Source: Owenia fusiformis (taxonomy: Eukaryota; Annelida; Polychaeta; Sabellida; Oweniidae). From it: a stretch of DNA of 64,000 bases. Shown in pieces: positions 23,301 through 35,376 of this stretch. The stretch lies in NCBI GenBank assembly GCA_903813345.2, contig CAIIXF020000008.1:26954822-27018821 (forward strand), read 5' to 3'. The position numbers and the translations under genes were made by a program. Under the pieces are notes generated by a model. That model made no database searches, was not told where the DNA came from, and worked only from the letters and a program-made list of their open reading frames with translations. Position 1 is the first letter of the stretch; each line of letters starts with the position of its first letter.

Positions 23301-26300
23301 ATTAAGGTTACATTTGTCCCAAGGTTGTAGATGAGGTCTTTGGGGGCAGTGCCATTTAACATCACATTAGTGAACAGTATGTCATCCTGTGTTGAAATGA
23401 CCTGATGTACAGTGGTATCATTAGGATTATGGAACTGATCGTACCACATGTCAGACACTCTTTTGTTTTCTATGAGTACTCCTAAATCTCCATATGCAAC
23501 AAACTCATTGATGAAGGTTTTTGTGCCTATTAACGATGCAACTTGACGGCAATCTTGCGAGTCGGCTCCCATGAGGAATGCAAATGGCCATAATAGGTAG
23601 GAGCAAATCAACTGAAATTGCAGAACATTATGGCGTTACTAAAGAATGGAATTGTTATGTAATGAAACCAACTGCCATTTCAATTTATCTTATTAACTTC
23701 ATCTTTAAATCATTTGAAGTCTGAAGAACAAGGATAATATTTCCAAAATGATATCCAAACGTATGAATAATTGAAAGAACCAAAATAAATTTATGCCAAG
23801 AAAATTTTGCAATAACCTTCATATTTACCCTCCCCAAAACAAAGAAACTGAACATTCAATTGATTTCCAAAGTAAAAGGGAGTTTTAAAAAATTATGTTC
23901 ACTAACAAAACATTATTACTGACTTAACCCCTACCCTTCTAAAAAGTATTCAAATGCATTTGTGGCACATTATTCACTGACATTGTTCCTACATTACATT
24001 ACTATTTCAACTTGCGATAAATCTCGATATAAGGGAGGTGTGTTCTTGTAGCTCACCTGGAATGTAAGTTCTGGGTAGTCTGGTTTTTCTAGCCCAACAC
24101 GGTGACCAAGCCACGTTAATGTGGCGTTCACAAATGCCAGCAAAGCGATGAAAGCGATGAGATTAGCTGCGATATTTGCCACAAGTTTCACTGACATGGA
24201 CGCTCCACTGGAGGCAGCCGCAACAATATTTTTCTCTGGTCTAAAAAAGAGAAATTTTACATTATTTCTATAGATATTCATGGGCATCTAGAGTTAAAAT
24301 TGAACAAGGCATTACCATGCAAAATGTTGCCACCTGCCATTTGTTACATATGACGAACTGGAATGCCAAATGCAAAGTGCCAGATGCCATCACAAAAATG
24401 TTGGATAGCACTTCAGACCTACTTACGGTTTTTCCATTGTACGGACATCTTTTGCAGTTGTGCGAGATTTCTCTGTCTCTGGATAAAACAGTTTGGACAT
24501 TGCCAAGGCAGCAGGTGCTGACATCACAGATGCAGAGAGAAGATGATTGGCTGGGACCTATGAAAAGAAATAGAAACTTGAGGTGAGAGCAATGCCTTGT
24601 CAAAAACAAATAATTTGAAAAGTATTTTAATAGCATATACTTAAATCAAAGTTATTTACTGGTTTATCAATCTGAGTAACATTTAACTATACATGTGGTG
24701 GGCACATGACTCACCCCAAATAGAATGTAAGCAGCCAATACACTTCCAGCTATAGTTGCAAAGCCTCCTGTCATCACAGCATGCAGCTCTGACCTAGTCA
24801 TGTCTTTTATGAGAGGGCGAATCATCAACGGAGCCTCACTCTGAAATATAACGGGGAAATTACAAAACCTTGGAATCTTCATAATATCACATTGTTATGG
24901 TTTAAAGTGGTTTTGTATTTTTCAAATGTACTGGATATAAATGCACTGTACCAAGTTTTCTTGTATTTTATGCTCTTCCATGTTGAATGTATTAAAGGCC
25001 TCGATTTAAGCTTGACAATTTTGAAAATATTTTCATTAAATGATTACTTAAAAGAGTAAGGCCTTATTTAAAGAAAATTCATAAAGCGATAAGAAGTATA
25101 TAAATATGACCATGGGTCCATAATGGAAGAAGGTATCTCGATCTTTTTTATTAATCAAATGGTATTGAACCATTCACTAACCTGTCCAATAAAGATATTG
25201 CCAGCTGCATTGAGAGACTCAGCTGCAGTGGTTCCCATGCAGTGCTGCATCACCAAGGCAACGCCTTTGATGACAGTCTGCATCCAGCCTAGGTAGTATA
25301 GCACAGAGATGGCAGTACTGAAGAACACTACAGTTGGTAATACCTACAACAGTAATAAACATGTAACATATTGAAATTGTGTAGCTTCTTGGGATAAATA
25401 CAGCATCATGGAATGTTTGTGTGGAAACATAAAGCGTTAAACATGGCATAAACCTACAAACTGTCACCACATGCCATTAGTTACAGACATCGACAGCTGA
25501 ATGCCAACCACTGAACAACATCCACAAACAAGCTGGACACTATGACGATATAAAATGTTTAGCGCTATCACATATTTCACCATAGATTAAATTTATAATC
25601 ATTAAATTTTATTTAGATTATAGGGTTGCTTACACTGAAAGCGAAAAAATGAGCCTGGTATGCATCACCGAAGACAAACTGTGCTCCCGCATTAGTATGA
25701 GCGAGGAACTCTGTGACTCTGTCCCCGAGCCACTTGAAGGCTTCATAGCCCCACCAAGTGCGGAGTATGACCAGGGCAAATATAAACTGCAACAACAGGC
25801 CCATCAAAACTGGTGTCCATTTGACCTATAAAAGTATCATTTATATAGATATACTAGTAAGTCAAATGCATGCAATCCTATTATTAATACATGTGAAGAA
25901 ATGATGAGATTGGGGAGAAAAATTACTCTTACCATGGGCTTTCAACTAGAAGCCCATGCTCTAACATAATAAAAAAATATTTGAATCATGTTGAAGTTGA
26001 CACACTTCAAGAGACAATAGCCTTAAGGACTGTCAATATATTATATAGCGAAAAATCTAGTTCAAAGAAAATAGCCAAAACCCCATGATACATAAAACAA
26101 GTTATTAAATAATGTGATGAGAAAATGTGATATCAATATTCAAAATTTTAAGACAGCAATATTTACATATAAGCCAATGGGACAGGTGTAAGGAACAACC
26201 CACTTGATAAAATAGTGAACTGCCATCTATACGAGTCCTGGCTCCCATTTACAGTAAATGTACTCAATGTTTACAATAAGTATTCTCCTTCAGGAGACAA

Positions 26301-29300
26301 TCACAGTGAATGTACTCAATGTTTATGATGAGTTATCTCCTACAGGAGACAGTGGGAGAGTGAGTAAATTGTTACCTTTGCTGGGCTGTAGGAGAAGATG
26401 TAGAAGAGGAGCACATAGACTACAAGTCCTGCTGCAGATGTAAGGTTGTAGGGGTTCTTCAAGGCAACTTCTACTATGAGGATTACGATTACGAATGCAA
26501 TAGCAGCAATTATAAAGAACCTACAATGCAAGGAGGAACACATTAAGTTTAAAACAAAACAAGACAAGTTTAAATACATGTATATAATTCAAAACAAGTT
26601 TAAATATATAATACAGTTATATCAATTGGCTACTCCATTCCCCGCTTTTTCCAGTTCAGATTTCTATCAGTTTTAAGCAAAAAACAGCTACTCCATGAAG
26701 GATACATCCAACATTGTATAATGTACAATTGTATTGTATAATGGGTAGTAAATTTCTACAAAAATGACCCTCTCCCTGATGTAATTTTATATATGAACAT
26801 CTATTTGACAATGTAGTTAACTTACCATCTTATAATATACCATTTTTCTTTTATACCCCTCTTCATAGGCTTGATACACTCTGCTATCTGTCCCCCACAC
26901 ATCTTGTATATTGTGTATAAGATAGAGCAGAAAACAACCAGACAGGTCACCCATAGCAACCGTATAGAGCCTTCGTCTCCAAACCGGTGCGCCATAGCAA
27001 AGCCAAAGTAGACGAAGTAACCAATGATGAGAAAGATGTATATTGCATTCCAGATGATTTTCTTGTTTGACTTGTAGCTGTTTGATAGTCCATATTGGAC
27101 TTTCCCAACTGCCCTGGCGCAACAGTCCGGTTCTTCATCGTCTTCTGAAACACAGGAACAATCAATGCTACAAAGCGGGAATAATCAATGCAATAGAGGA
27201 ACAATCAAGCTACAGATGAACCATCAAGTTACAGAGGAACAATCAAACTAAAGAGGACCAATCCATGCTAACAATTGATGCTATAGAAGAACAATGAATG
27301 ATACAGAGGAACAATCAATTTTACGGAGGAATAATCAATGCTACAGAAGAAAAGTCAATTCTACCAATAAACAATCAATGCTACAATGGAACAATCAATG
27401 CTACAAAGGAGAAATCAATTCAATAAAGGAAAAATTGATTCTACAGAGGTACAATTAATGCTAGACAGACAACTAATTCTACTGATGAACAATCAATGCT
27501 ACAGAGGAACAATCAATGCTACAGAATTGGACAATCAATTCTACAGAGGAACAATCAATGCTACAGATGAATCAATGCAACATAGAAATAATTAACTTTG
27601 GATCAAAATGTACATGTATATACTGGGAACAATCAGAGGACAATAAATTCATAATGCATTTTGCGTCATCACATGGTTCTTTCATTTTCACAGTATCCTA
27701 ATAACCTATGTCACAATCAAAGTAATGAGATGAACTATCTATACCTTTATTTCACTAATAATGATGATAACAAAGTAATTTGGCCAATTAAAAGTTGAGC
27801 TTGGGAAAAGAAAAGCCAATTAAACAATTAAGTACTTTCTGATGATAACCACATACTGTTTCCATTGTTTTAATAGTTAAACCCATTATCAGAAATACAT
27901 TGATTTCCCATTAACAAATAAAATATGATAATAATGGTATTTATTTCTTTTTTTAACTGTGATTTACTTGGAGTAGAACAGTATGAATTTTAAATAATAC
28001 TAACAATTAATTATTATAAGTTTTCCAGTGGAACTGGTGTCTAGCAAAGGAGATGACTTCAAGTACAAATATTCTCTCTATTTTTCGAAATCAGCCCATA
28101 TTGTGCAGCTATTTAGAATTTTTTACAAAAACATAGCATCATTTGTATCAATATAAGATCTTTGCAACAGCATGTAGTGTGCATAGGTATAGCAGCATAA
28201 AAAAATAAATAGCTTTCCCTTTAACCTCTTGAATCCCAGGTTCTAAAATAGGTTGACATTTTACTATCACATATACAACAGACGATGTTCAATTTAGTAA
28301 AATTAGACGACAGTGATCATTTTTAGACATTTTAAAACAATTTTTGTGTAAATTGGATAAAAATTGTTCAAATAAGAGCAATTTTAGTGAAAGATTTTGT
28401 GACGGATTATCTTGTCACTCTGGGTTTCAAGGTCATTTCTGAGGTGATGAGAAATCTCGTCACTCTGGGTAGTCAAGAGGTTAAACTTGAATAGAATGGT
28501 CATGCTCAAAGAACATTATTTAACATACCATAATCTGTCTCTATTTGTGGACCTAATTCAGCTTTAACTGGAATGTTGTCAACACCATTGGGTTTGTGTG
28601 AAACTTTGATATCATCTGGGCTTACCTAAAACACAATGGAGATAAATCACAATAGCTTTCATCCATTCTGATACTCATAGCATCTCTCTCTGTTGCATCG
28701 CATAAGGATAGAGATGGAGTGGGCGTGGCTTACCACGATGGCTTTCATATTATCTTGGGTCACGGGTGAAATCACATTTTTGAATTTACTCTATAATGAA
28801 GAACCACCTTAAATTTACCATGGACTCTTTCATGGATATTCTAGTTTTTATTAAAGACTTTTTAAAGAATTGTATCTGAATATGTAAGTGTCATATCCAG
28901 AAGAGATTAGATATGAGATATCTAAGATATAAAGGAAATATTAATATCAACCAAGGGAAAATATCAATTTTACTTGTACTAATCAGGCAAGTATAAAGTA
29001 GATTTGTCCCTTAATCAATACAAAGTTTGATGTATTAACATGAGCTACCTTTAATTCACTATTGACATAGCTAGTTTAAAATGTTTCCTTTGACCTCAAC
29101 ACCAATATATCAACATATAAGTAAGTATTTACTATTGCAATTACAGATTGATTTGAATCAAGACACACTGGCAAATCTAGAAGGGAAATTTGTGCTTGAA
29201 TTTGTGCCTCAAACTATATGTCCCCTAAGTTAAAGGGAGATTCAGATCTTTCAAAAATTATTTCAATTTGACAATATTTTGTCTCAAATGATTCTTTGTC

Positions 29301-30516
29301 ACAAACATGTACATGTATATTTTCCAAAATATACCCAAAGTTCATATGTATTTTATTCTAGGGAAACTTAAGATTTTAGAATTTTTCTTTAGTAATTTCT
29401 ATTATATATGTGTGCCAAGATATGTAAAGGGGCAAGATATTCCTCAATACCTGGATCCACCCCTAAAACAACCACAAAAGTTAGCATTGGTAAACAATTT
29501 AGCTGTGGGTAGTGGGTATATAAAACACGGTAGTGTACATAAAAACACTTCAATACAACAGTCTGCCTATGTTTATATGCACAAATCTCAATAATAAATG
29601 AATGATTTGATTCATATTCTAAATAATGTCGTACACTTTGGTATTTAAGGTATCACATTTAAGGACACAGCGTTCTAAAGCATATATATGTCCCTACAAA
29701 ACACTTGTTGGTATCGATTTGCATTGCAATTTGACGAAATATAATATTGTTGTTACATTGGATCAACCACTGGTCATACATGAACAGAATTTAATCAGTA
29801 GTTGAAACATTCCCTTTAATTTTAATACAACCAAGAAATTACTTCTGTAGTTGTACAAATACTGAACTATTAAAGGACCTGTCAAAACATTGAAAAAACT
29901 CATAGCATAATTGAATGCTTTAATCAGTGTTTTAAGATACTTATAGAAAGTTATTCCCTTTCATTTGAAATGTAAATAAAGGTCGTTCCCTAAAGCTATT
30001 ATGTGAAACAGTGTACATAGCTTTGGATTGATACCATGTTTAACGCACAATGTATATACAGCAGTTAAATGTTTATGGTAATACTGGTATGGTGCATTTA
30101 TGTAGACACTGAGGGTGGAAATTCAAGAGAAACCAGAATTTTTAAGTAGAAACTGTCCATTGAAAACAAGATGTATGTCTCGTGTCAAAATGATGAAACG
30201 TGATACATGCGAGTAATTTGTGTCATTTTGACCTACTACTTCATGGAACACTTTGGCTTGTCACTCATCCCCTATGTTGTTGTTTTTGTTTTTGAAATTG
30301 TTAAAAAACAAGAAAAGCCCACATGATAGAAGTATGTATTTTTACCTCTGGTTCTTGGGAAGGAACGGGGTTTGCAAGGCTGTCTGTGGAGGCTTGGTAT
30401 GCCTTGTTCTCAACTCCTGCATCTCGCTTTGTGTCCGTCTCATCATTGGTGATGTTGATAGTGGAAACATGGGGGTTGTCTGCCTTTCTGTGGACTGCCT
30501 GAAGTTCGACAGACAT
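20368..30516 (-). CDS. Concentrative nucleoside transporter (SLC28/CNT), 12 exons
   Basis: Na+-coupled nucleoside importer of the plasma membrane, closest by eye to CNT3. Exons in coding order: 30346-30516, 28529-28625, 26826-27144, 26376-26520, 25634-25825, 25182-25343, 24715-24840, 24427-24557, 24057-24240, 23285-23611, 22802-22982, 20368-20408. Every junction is GT-AG with matching phase, giving 691 aa. A polar N-terminus (1-110) precedes the membrane core. Signature [12 protein letters not shown] (538-549) fits the CNT motif G/A-x-K-x3-[16 protein letters not shown] (356-366) holds the nucleobase-binding GQ-x-E, with Ser for the usual Thr. [10 protein letters not shown] and FANLGS (Asn634, Ser637) are also present. 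The TM7-TM8 loop is about 45 residues longer than in human CNT3, with three N-x-T sequons, while the C-terminal tail is only about 12 residues. The last exon ([13 protein letters not shown]) is the least certain. The start is the first ATG of the open exon, and upstream in-frame exons are possible. Confidence 0.93.
21225..21397. repeat. Long palindrome with CTCGGCCTGCAGCCTCGGG centre
   Basis: ACAAATAGTGACTGCC at 21225 is mirrored by GGCAGTCACTATTTGT at 21382-21397. The arms stay about 85% complementary into a GC-rich centre CCCTCGGCCTGCAGCCTCGG. It lies in the last CNT intron. Centre and style match the palindrome at 22168-22309. Confidence 0.85.
22168..22309. repeat. Long palindrome, same class as 21225-21397
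   Basis: ATTATCCTATAGTCGGTTCA begins a 38-bp arm that is perfectly inverted at the right end, followed by a mismatched stretch and a second matching block around the centre CCCTCGGGACCTGCGGCCCT. A DNA or RNA copy would form a stable hairpin. It lies in the last CNT intron. Confidence 0.88.
22597..22657. repeat. GCGGGCAGATATA hairpin plus extra arm
   Basis: AGCGGGCAGATATA and TATATCTGCCCGCT form a perfect 14-bp hairpin with a 1-nt loop (22597-22625). A third arm, TATATCTGCCCGCT, follows at 22644-22657. It lies in the last CNT intron. Confidence 0.85.
22997..23080. repeat. (ATTGY)n pentanucleotide microsatellite
   Basis: GTATT/GCATT units repeat for about 85 bp in the CNT intron between exons 10 and 11 of the coding series. 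Confidence 0.85.
24302..24412 (-). repeat. TATGTCACC-family repeat, copy 3 (truncated)
   Basis: AACAAGGCATTACCATGCAA, then CACCTGCCATTTGTTAC and GAATGCCAAATGCAAAG match the tail of the family in inverse orientation, but the hairpin head is missing. It fills most of the short CNT intron and ends about 15 bp from the exon at 24427. Confidence 0.6.
25436..25555 (-). repeat. TATGTCACC-family repeat, copy 4 (diverged)
   Basis: CACATGCCATTAGTTACAGA, TGCCAACCACTGAAC and AACATCCACAAACAAGCTGG follow the family order in inverse orientation; the hairpin end is eroded. Located in a CNT intron. Confidence 0.55.
27152..27582. repeat. 20-bp minisatellite in CNT intron
   Basis: About 20 units of GAGGAACAATCAATGCTACA with frequent single-base changes. 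It starts directly after the polypyrimidine side of the exon ending at 27144, so it borders the 3' splice site. Confidence 0.85.
27583..28528. other. CNT intron, nothing recognised
   Basis: AT-rich intron sequence with no repeat or exon recognised. Two similar phrases, TCTTGTCACTCTGGGTTTCA and AATCTCGTCACTCTGGGTAG, occur near 28410 and 28455. Confidence 0.4.
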
Positions 30517-31350
30517 TCTGTTGCTCTCTCCGTTTTGTATGTTGCTTTGTATAAATGTTGTGATGTCCTAAAATGGAGAAAGTTGGTAGTCTATATCCAA
30601 CAAAATGAGTGAGAACGTTCTTAACAATGTAATGAGATTTAATAATATATTGATTGAGCTCGCTATATACTTTCACTTTCAGTGCTTACCGCAAATCTTT
30701 CTTGATCCTTTGAAAGTGTCAATATACTGGCAATATAAGTTTAGAACGCTGACTCTTGACACTTGTTTTACTGTTTTTTTCACTTCTTGTTCTATGCGTT
30801 ACGTGCGTTCCACTTTTACTTACTACATTTGAACTGAGATTTGAATGTTTTTTTACTATATAAAATCTTCCTTGGTTTTCTAAGTAAGTTATCTCTTGTA
30901 GTTATCCTGAAATATTGGATTCAGATTATATTTCAAGTAGTTTATATTATACTTGTTTATTTCCGATAAAACGTCAATGTACCTAAATATAACCTCCCTT
31001 TCTGTGAATCAGATGTGATACTAACTCGATTTCAGTGCAGTTGTTTAGTGGACTAAATCGGGTAGACTACAAAACGTGGAAATGCGTATATAAGGAATTC
31101 GATTCAATTTGACATCCGGAATGTGTGATCTGTTTCCCAGAAAGTAGTAATTTCAATGTTTATGCAATGAATCATCCATAACTAAAATACAATTGGTTAT
31201 TCTGAATTCTATGCAGACTTTCGTTTCATCGTGACTTACTGGAACTTCCCGGTTCAGCAGATGTTAAAATCCCGTTGAAAATTGCGGTTAATATAGAGGG
31301 TCGGTCTAGGCCAATCAGCATTATCGAGCAAGACTGGTGTTATAGTTTAC

Positions 31351-31449
31351 CTTTAAATACTTATGGCACATATACCCAGGTAAAATATCCGCAATGTCAA
31401 TGTTAAGCTCTTTGGGCATCCTGATACTCATAGCATCTTTCTGTTTCAC
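31351..31449 (-). CDS. Candidate upstream in-frame exon of CNT
   Basis: Minus-strand exon-like block: acceptor GTTTCAG at 31450-31456, 33 open codons starting VKQKDAMSIRMPKEL and ending CHKYLK, donor GTAAAC at 31345-31350. It enters and leaves in phase 0. The CNT start exon is also open in phase 0 for 17 codons upstream of its ATG, back to an acceptor at 30568-30569, so the two would join in frame. An ATG inside (AMSIRM) could serve as start. I recognise no domain. It may be an alternative 5' exon of CNT or belong to another minus-strand gene. Confidence 0.35.
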
Positions 31450-32220
31450 CTGAAACATGCTCTGATATTATGAGGCATATTTTGTGATCTGAGCACATCA
31501 GATGGGAAGAGTTATAACTGTCAATAAGTGTGATTGTTATCATGTAATCATTTACCTAATGTCAATACATTACATAATAGGCATTGTATTTAACAGCAGA
31601 TATTAGCACAGGCACTGTGTACACAAGTTTAATGACCCCAATTAAATGAAATATGAGCTGGGATGAAAGATCTCAAAAATCCTCAATTTTGGGCTCTCTT
31701 GGATCGCCAAATCAAGCTCATTATATTATGGCATCTCAGGGCTGAGAAGAAATGAGATGTCATGGTATATCATGATGCTCTTTGGGTTACATCGACAAAA
31801 GGTCATTGCATTTTATATCCTAAAACACGGTCATAGTTTTCTAAATACATTATCAGCATCCACAGTGAAAGTTAAGCCAAATCTGAAAATAAGCAAAGGA
31901 CCACATGACATTGCAAGTTACACCGTAGACAAACTACTTAGAATTTTATGTTAGTCTCATCCCCTGGGGTCTCATCTGATACCTAGGATAACAGACGGAG
32001 GGAAATCGACAAAATGGGAGTACTGCAAAATTCAATAAAACTGCAAAAGGATAGGTATTGATATGGTGAACTGAATTCAACAATGTTTGAAAACATTCTG
32101 TAAAAAACACGGTCCTTTATGTAATGTTGACTGATTGGCAACAGTTTAATGCAAAAATTATTTTTATAAATGTTTTTGTTAACATTTTTTGTTTTTTAGT
32201 GAAATTGTTTTTTATTGTGG

Positions 32221-32640
32221 TCGCCGGGTTGGCCTAGTGGTTAAGGCTTACTCACTTCGAGAGCCATGTTAGATTTTGAAACTTATGGCTCTCAAACGGA
32301 GAAGTGAACAGCTGATCAATAGTGACCTTTGAAATCGAATTAAGTCGATCCGCGGCTTACTTTTGGTCTCTAACTGTGTCTTACATCAGTATCATCAATC
32401 CGTGTAAGTATTGGAGCGCTGGAGTACATCTTTTTCGATCAATTCGATTTCAAAGGTCACGATCATTGAGCTGTCCAAATGCTCCGTGGGAAAGCTATTA
32501 TATCAAAATCCAAATAGCTTTCGCAGGAAGTAAGTTAAGGCATTGGTCTGAAAAGCAGGAAGTCTGGCTTCATGCTGAAAAGTAGAGGTCTTGGGTTCAA
32601 ACCCAGGTCACAGCACTTCTTGTGATTTGTCTTTGACCTA
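32221..32640 (+). mobile_element. tRNA-type SINE split by an insertion
   Basis: A polymerase III A box (TGGCCTAGTGG, 32230-32240) and B box (GGTTCAAACCC, 32594-32604) are present but about 350 bp apart. Removing the foldback 32247-32534 and one copy of its TTAAGG duplication brings them to about 65 bp, a normal tRNA-SINE spacing. The body continues past the B box for an undetermined length. As it stands it should be a poor Pol III template. Confidence 0.7.
32247..32534. mobile_element. 288-bp foldback inserted in SINE
   Basis: The outer ends CTTACTCACTTCG and CGCAGGAAGTAAG pair imperfectly. An inner 20-bp arm, GTGACCTTTGAAATCGAATT, is perfectly inverted, so imperfect pairing extends for about 100 bp on each side. 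TTAAGG flanks the element on both sides (32241-32246, 32535-32540). Confidence 0.8.
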
Positions 32641-34730
32641 TGACTGCTGACCTATACCGGCGATTACTAGAGTGCTGCTAACTCGATAAAAAGGCTGGCG
32701 CTGGCTAGAATTGTCTATGGTTGTAGCCAGGATAAAGATACCAGTTCTTCAACTCGACAATGGGAAGAACTGCTCCACCTTAGTGACTAAATGTCATGAT
32801 ATGACATCTAAAGAGTCAATTAAATATATATATATTCCTTTCTGCCAATTCTTGAGAATGAAATAAAATGTCTTTCCGAAGCTTGTTGGATCAAAATAGC
32901 ATATGCAACATTTTCTTGAACCTCTCAATATTATAGTTATACAAAGTAAATTTTGATTGATTTAACAAAAGCATGCAAAAACTTAACAAAACCCCCAAAA
33001 TAGATAAAAATTAAGATAAATCTTTTATTTCATTAACAAGATACTTTTTTAAAATCAACCAAACTTTCCTTTGTACAACTACAATATTCAGAGACCTAAA
33101 CACGTTGTGTTTATGTCGTTTTGTTCTAATATATGAGGTTCGGATAGATTTTTCATTTCATTCCGAACATATGATACCAAGAACAAAAGAAGTGTCTGAT
33201 GTGTTTTCTGTAACAATATAGAGAAAAGTATATACATGTTTTTATATATGTTTTTCAAATTATAATCTTACCATTCAAAAGTTGACCATTAAGTTGACGA
33301 TGTGTAAAATTTTCAGAATGTTTTGATGACTGGTTTAAGAGAAACGTGTGTTCAAAACAAAAAGTTCAACATATCGATACCACTCCTTTATTTTAAATAA
33401 GAGAGTTTACTAATTAATCGCCAAATTATAGGCGCACGGTATGGCTTCTCTGATTTTTCTAAAGGGATACACTTCTAAGGTAGGAGATCTATTAAAAAGG
33501 TGCAGCGTCACAATAGTGCAAAAGTCAAACGTTATGCTATGAATCAAGTGACGCGGGTATACACTAATTGAAATAAATACTAAAGTAGGTGACGTCTTTC
33601 ACAAAATGTTATTTTGTTGTTGCTTTTTTTAAAAATGAGTTATGAACCGAAGTTCAATACTGGGGTATGTTTCAATTTTTGACGTTCATGGTTCTTACCA
33701 TGTAAATACTGGAATAGTATGTTGTAGGAACATACTCATGTTATGTACCACAATCTTCGTAATGATACCTTCTAAAAATCTCAAACATACATTTTCCACA
33801 TTACAAATTATTTCATTTTCAAACGTTAAAAACACGGCGTCACGCGCAACATTTGTGCGCGCTATATTTCAAAATGATGTGGAATCCTTATTTTTTATTC
33901 AGTTTTGATAATTAGGTAAGAATAAATTCCTTTAAACAAGCGTTTATGTTACGAGGTCATTAGTGTGTAGTTGACAATGTCACACTTGTTTTTTGCCTAT
34001 CCCTAGGACAGGAAAATGTCATTTATTTCAGAATACATCGCTTTAAAGGCTGAAATTAAAATTAGAAATAAGGTTTTAGCTGAAATTGATAAATGTGAAG
34101 AAAATATATTGACTTTTCTTCCGGGAATTTCCTTAAGATTCCTCAGATATCGATAGGCATGTGCGGTGTGAAAAATGTCCCATCTAACATTTTGCGCTTA
34201 AAAATACGCAAATTCAGTCATCATACACGCGCATGAGAATGAAGAAATGTATCAAAATGAAAACATTTTAGATATAAGTTTTTAATATTTTAAGCGTGGA
34301 AAATGTCGTGCATTTTCATTCATGATTAATTGTCAAACGATCCGAAATACGAATACGGGTGTGTGTGTGTGTGTGGGGGGGGGGGGCTGGAGAGTAATAT
34401 GGCAAAAACGTAAAACAAAGTTGCACGAATTCTGTATTTGAACAAATATTTTGTAATGATAACGTCTGAACGTTACATTTAAAAATTAGGAAGTTTAAGC
34501 TTGCAATGTTTTTCACAACCTAAAGGTGAATGGAATATGTTTAAGCTGTGCATTTGTATGGGCGATTGGTCATACAAATAGGTTGGCGTTTCGACTTTAT
34601 ATGCAAGCTTAAACTCCGTATTAACTAATACAAGATGTAATCACATGCCCGCAAAAAGGACAAAATGTTGAAGGAAATATACAAGATGCAGGTAGAGTAA
34701 TCTTGTTATTTCATTTAATATTCAGAATCT
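32641..34730. other. Intergenic or 5' intron of CNT, no gene recognised
   Basis: AT-rich, no exon with convincing splice sites and no RNA gene seen. A (GT)n tract followed by about 12 G lies at 34360-34386. Confidence 0.4.
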
Positions 34731-34731
34731 A

Positions 34732-35080
34732 GTTAAAATTGCATCTAGAAATGTGGTTTAAAAAGTAAATACCAACTTTGAAAATGTGACTTCTACAGTA
34801 GGTCGAGGAGATTCCCCATAGACCCCATGCTACAGAATCACAAAAAGTGAAATACCTTTTCTTTTGTTGGGCAGATATTTTCATTTACTAGACATATTTT
34901 CGTTTGTATAATTATCAGACACATAATGATAATATGAAAATTGATACACTTAAACTGATAATATTCAAGTTTAAGGGAACTTTCTTATATACCTGCCCCA
35001 GGGTACCTGTCATGTTAATTAACCCTTATCAGCCACCTGGTGGTGAAACTGGTAACTACTTACTCGCATCTGGGTAATTG
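34732..35080. repeat. Dispersed 350-bp repeat, copy A
   Basis: Runs from AAATTGCATCTAGAAATGTG to CTCGCATCTGGGTAATTG. The same sequence with a few indels is at 36706-37057 in the same orientation. Not bounded by visible TIRs. It could be an LTR-like or satellite fragment; the 1.97-kb spacing leaves room for an internal part, but no retroelement frame is seen between the copies. Confidence 0.8.
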
Positions 35081-35376
35081 GTTGTACGTTTTATTCGAGA
35101 AACGTTAACTTTCCAGGATTTCTTTTTCCATGACGAGGAAAGGTTCATTAACTTTCCAAAAATGTTGATCACGATCCCCGGGTTTGACTCCAGACGGATT
35201 CAGCACCTCTGATTCAGACCTTATGTTCGTTAATCTTGGAAGTGTGGTCACTTGTAAATGGCTGAAACTGTTAATCTAATTTTATGCTCGTACAGACGTC
35301 AAATTACGCCCGTATAGACTTACGCTTGTGTAGACGTGAATTATGCAGAATATGAGACAACATGCATGTAAAGGCG

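Noticed and set aside
32221-32610. Functional tRNA gene
   Set aside because: The A and B boxes are about 350 bp apart because of an insertion, and no acceptor stem or anticodon arm can be drawn; a SINE fits better.
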